From assembly GCA_963851415.1 (NCBI GenBank), contig CAWKPF010000003.1, forward strand, positions 2,294,001 through 2,358,000: a stretch of 64,000 bases of DNA, in the 5' to 3' direction. The position numbers were made by a program, and so were the translations under genes. This document shows positions 61,573-64,000 of the stretch, piece by piece. The DNA is from CAWKPF01 sp963851415 (GTDB lineage Bacteria; Acidobacteriota; Thermoanaerobaculia; Multivoradales; Multivoraceae). The notes below the pieces were generated by a model. It was not told where the DNA came from. It worked only from the letters and a program-made list of their open reading frames with translations, and did not search any database. The number at the start of each line of letters is the position of its first letter. The first letter of the stretch is position 1.

Positions 61573-63075
61573 TCAGTCGGCTCCTGCGGGAGCCTTGATG
61601 TGATCAGGATCGACATAGGCCTGCACCCGAGACCAGGGATCGGGACGGGTCGCCAGGCTGACCACGACCAGGACGGTCACGTTGGCCACCAGCCCCCAGA
61701 TCCCCTCGTGCATCCCGGGCACGGGCGAGAGCTCGGGGCGCAGGAAGAAGAAGGTATTCACCGCGAGGCCGCAGACCAGTCCGCCGATCGCTCCGGCGCG
61801 GGTCGCGCGCGGCCAGTAGAACGCCGCGAAGACCATCGGGAAGATCTGCGCCACACCGCCGTAAGCGGCCAGCAACAGCTCGACCAGGCCCCGCTCGGAC
61901 GCCACGGCCAGCCAGAAGGACACCCCACTGATCACCACCACCAGAATCCGAATGAGGGCTCGCTGCCGACGATCGTCGATCGGCTCCGGTGAGAGACGAA
62001 CCACTCCGTCGCACACACCGATCGACGCGGCGGCATGCAGAATCGAGTCTCCGGACGACATCGAAGCCGCCAGGGTACCCGCGCAGACCAGCCCCACCAA
62101 CACCGGGGAAACGTCCAGTTGGGAGAGCAGGAAGGGGAGGATCCGATCGGCAGGATCGACTCCCGGGAACGCGATCACTCCGGCGAAGCCGATCAGCAGG
62201 ATCGGAATCAGAAAGAGCTGGAAGGTCGGATACATCACGACGGTCAAACGAAGAGACCGATCGCTCTTCGCGGCGTAGGCCCGCATGAAGAGGTGCGGCC
62301 ACATGGTGAAGCCGAGCCCCGAGACCAGGATCGCCGAAGAGAACGCTGCCCAGCTCCACGGTGACCCATCCGCGGCGAGGCCGGGCGCGTCGAGCAGCTC
62401 TGCGTAGTCGCTCGCGGCAATCTGGGTGAACATCTCCCGCACTCCGCCATACAGCCGGTACGGCAGGTAGAGCCCCAGGAACCAGGCGATCACCATCATG
62501 AACACGCCCTGGAAGGTGTTCGTCCAGCCCACACCCAGCACTCCGCTGGTCAAGACATAGATCATCACCACCGCATAGGTGACCCCAGCTCCCACGGCGA
62601 ACGGAATGCGACCCTCGGTGATCGTTTCCAGAATCAGCCCTGCGCCCTTCATCTGGATCACCATGTAGGGCACGAACGCCGCGACCGAGAGCGCCGCCAG
62701 CAGCACGGAGAGCCATCGGCTGTCATAGCGATGAGAGAGCAGCTCCGCCTGGGTCACGAAGCCGTAGCGTTCCCCCAGGCGGCGGATCCGCGGACCGATG
62801 AAGTAGAACGGAACCATCCCCACGATGCCGTAGCAGACGATGTAGAGCGCCGCGACGCCGCGCGAGTAGGCCCACCCCGGGCCACCGAGGAACGCGAAAG
62901 AGCTGAAGATCGACGCGCCGAGCACGAAGTACAACACCAGGGTGTTCATCGAGCGATCCGCGGCCACGTAGCCCGCGATGCCACTCGACACCTTGCGCGC
63001 CGGCAGGACGCCCATCACCAGCGTCGCCCCCAGGTAGAGGGCACAGATCAGAAGTGCAACGGCCCACGGCTCCAT
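61573..63075 (-). CDS. sodium:solute symporter (SSS family)
   Basis: A 500-residue transporter with 13 predicted membrane helices. Typical SSS stretches are YVAADRSMNTLVLYFVLGAS, FAFLGGPGWAYSRGVAALYI, SGVLGVGWTNTFQGVFMMVI, GTLAASMSSGDSILHAAASI (sodium site region) and a C-terminal LVCGLAVNTFFFL. It takes up organic solutes with sodium. It starts 12 bp after a small two-helix gene and is followed 21 bp later by the M20 hydrolase, forming a three-gene group. Confidence 0.92.
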   Translation of the reverse strand: MEPWAVALLICALYLGATLVMGVLPARKVSSGIAGYVAADRSMNTLVLYFVLGASIFSSFAFLGGPGWAYSRGVAALYIVCYGIVGMVPFYFIGPRIRRLGERYGFVTQAELLSHRYDSRWLSVLLAALSVAAFVPYMVIQMKGAGLILETITEGRIPFAVGAGVTYAVVMIYVLTSGVLGVGWTNTFQGVFMMVIAWFLGLYLPYRLYGGVREMFTQIAASDYAELLDAPGLAADGSPWSWAAFSSAILVSGLGFTMWPHLFMRAYAAKSDRSLRLTVVMYPTFQLFLIPILLIGFAGVIAFPGVDPADRILPFLLSQLDVSPVLVGLVCAGTLAASMSSGDSILHAAASIGVCDGVVRLSPEPIDDRRQRALIRILVVVISGVSFWLAVASERGLVELLLAAYGGVAQIFPMVFAAFYWPRATRAGAIGGLVCGLAVNTFFFLRPELSPVPGMHEGIWGLVANVTVLVVVSLATRPDPWSRVQAYVDPDHIKAPAGAD

Positions 63076-63087
63076 CTGCGACTCTCC

Positions 63088-63402
63088 TCAGCCGTTCGTC
63101 GAGCCGTCGTCGGTGAGAGAGGCGATGCGAGCCTCGGGAGGCTCACTCCGAAACAGCCAGACCAGCGAGACGAACACGACCGCCAGGAGCGCGATCACCC
63201 ACAGAAACGACACGGGCACTCCGAACCAACCGAGACTCCCTGCCCACACACCCGGTACCGCAGGAGTCACGACCCCGACCACGACCGCCAGGTAGATCCA
63301 GAGGAAGAGCAGCCGGCGACGACGAAAGCCGGGATCGGCCCCGGGAGAGAAGAACCGGACGCCTCGTCCAGATCGCGGCTCGCGGGGCGCTTCGGAAGTC
63401 AT
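63088..63402 (-). CDS. small two-helix membrane protein, symporter partner
   Basis: A 104-residue protein. A Ser/Arg-rich cytoplasmic N-terminus (MTSEAPREPRSGRG) is followed by two membrane helices (LLFLWIYLAVVVGVVTPAV and SFLWVIALLAVVFVSLVWLF) and a short polar tail. Small two-helix proteins of the DUF3311/DUF4212 kind often precede SSS genes and assist them; the position here, 12 bp before the symporter, fits. The start at ATG 63402 is chosen because upstream codons look non-coding. Confidence 0.65.
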   Translation of the reverse strand: MTSEAPREPRSGRGVRFFSPGADPGFRRRRLLFLWIYLAVVVGVVTPAVPGVWAGSLGWFGVPVSFLWVIALLAVVFVSLVWLFRSEPPEARIASLTDDGSTNG

Positions 63403-63631
63403 ACCGTCCCGCCCGTCGAGCCCCTCTCGGACTCGGCAGGGTGACGCGACCGAGCGTCCCATGACCGGGCTCCCTGCTCGAGGCGCGGCTGCACGCAAGC
63501 CTCGAAGAAGCCCACGCAATCGAGTCCCTCGATCTTCTCGAACACGAGGATGCCAACTGATCCGGGCTGCATGGCGGCGACGCTATCACGCGGCCTGCTA
63601 TCGTCTGGGCTCCGCCAGCGCCTGAAAACCC

Positions 63632-64000
63632 ATGTCCTCCGACTCCCTCCCCGACCCTATCCCCGACCCCACCGACGTGAGCACTCGCATCCTCGCTTCG
63701 AAGCACGCCGTGCTGGGCGGCATGGCCGAGGAGCTCCGTCTGGGCGCGGCCGCACTCGAGGTGCGGGGCAACCAGATCGCCGCCACCCACCCGCTCGACC
63801 GGCATCGCTATACGGATCAGCTCGAGGATGTCGCACGCTCGTGCGCAGCGACCGAGGTGATCGACTACGAAGAGCACGCGATGACCCCCGCCTTCGTCAA
63901 CGGTCACGTGCACCTCGGCCTTGGCTTTCTGCGCGCCTTCGAGATTCACGCGGCCATCGCCGGAAACGTGGTCGAGGAGCTCTTCTTCTCGGTCGAGCAG
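63632..64000 (+). CDS. amidohydrolase (nucleobase-deaminase-like), 3' end outside window
   Basis: The first 123 codons of a cytoplasmic amidohydrolase. The N-terminal beta-sandwich (KHAVLGGMAEELRLGAAALE, VRGNQIAATH) leads to AMTPAFVNGHVHLGLGFLRA, where HxH in GHVHL is the first metal site. This start resembles guanine deaminase or TrzN/AtzB-type chlorohydrolases. A 5' extension with DSLPDPIPDPTD is unusual and low-complexity. The gene runs off the right edge, so the specificity cannot be judged. It is divergent from the symporter group, with about 230 bp between the starts. Confidence 0.75.
   Translation, partial: MSSDSLPDPIPDPTDVSTRILASKHAVLGGMAEELRLGAAALEVRGNQIAATHPLDRHRYTDQLEDVARSCAATEVIDYEEHAMTPAFVNGHVHLGLGFLRAFEIHAAIAGNVVEELFFSVEQ

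Overview
The window is GC-rich Gram-negative DNA, with many lipoproteins, signal peptides and outer-membrane beta-barrels. The long ADOP-type ABC permease at the left edge, DUF885, tandem CaiB/BaiF, DUF5694 and arylsulfotransferase genes fit an Acidobacteriota-like bacterium. That assignment is inference from gene content and only moderately confident.

There are two very different parts. The outer parts, 1-2293 and about 40845-64000, are orderly chromosome with intact, tightly spaced genes: a zinc alcohol dehydrogenase, a DUF5694 protein, a DUF885 peptidase-like lipoprotein overlapping a double CoA-transferase, an aldehyde dehydrogenase with a textbook terminator, a TetR-MAPEG pair divergent from a sulfatase-like lipoprotein and an arylsulfotransferase, RidA, a MacB-like export operon (adaptor, ATPase, two permeases), a PPi-type phosphofructokinase, an M20 amidohydrolase with a sodium:solute symporter and a small two-helix partner, and a partial amidohydrolase.

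The part between, about 2.3-40.8 kb, is a scrambled accessory island. It is bracketed by a direct repeat of about 160 bp: the 3' end of the alcohol dehydrogenase lies intact on the right, and a diverged orphan copy lies on the left. Inside are at least eight remnants of an IS91-like (Y2/HUH) transposase, one IS256-family element, several duplicated blocks and about twenty broken genes. Breakpoints repeatedly fall at the same place in the IS91-like transposase, and gene 3' ends are kept more often than 5' ends.

Intact genes in the island form some coherent groups. (i) 3.1-6.6 kb: two DUF1538 membrane proteins, a PII-like protein, a CBS protein and a divergent universal stress protein, resembling an ion-homeostasis module. 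(ii) 8.7 kb: an exported CbiX-like chelatase behind an FNR/DNR-type box. (iii) 22.5-28.2 kb: a lipoprotein, a beta-barrel/OprM chimera, a DcaP-like porin, a ThrE-like exporter, a helical protein and an HdeD protein. (iv) 17-18 kb and 28-40 kb: a C45 (penicillin acyltransferase-like) hydrolase, a class A beta-lactamase, a serine hydrolase of the class C/esterase fold, N-acyl-D-amino-acid deacylase-type amidohydrolases and outer-membrane channels, with broken copies of the same families plus a truncated B3 metallo-beta-lactamase at 3 kb. This concentration of enzymes acting on beta-lactams and D-amino-acid amides is the most interesting content. A shared catabolic or resistance role is inference, and a chimeric metagenomic assembly must be excluded first.
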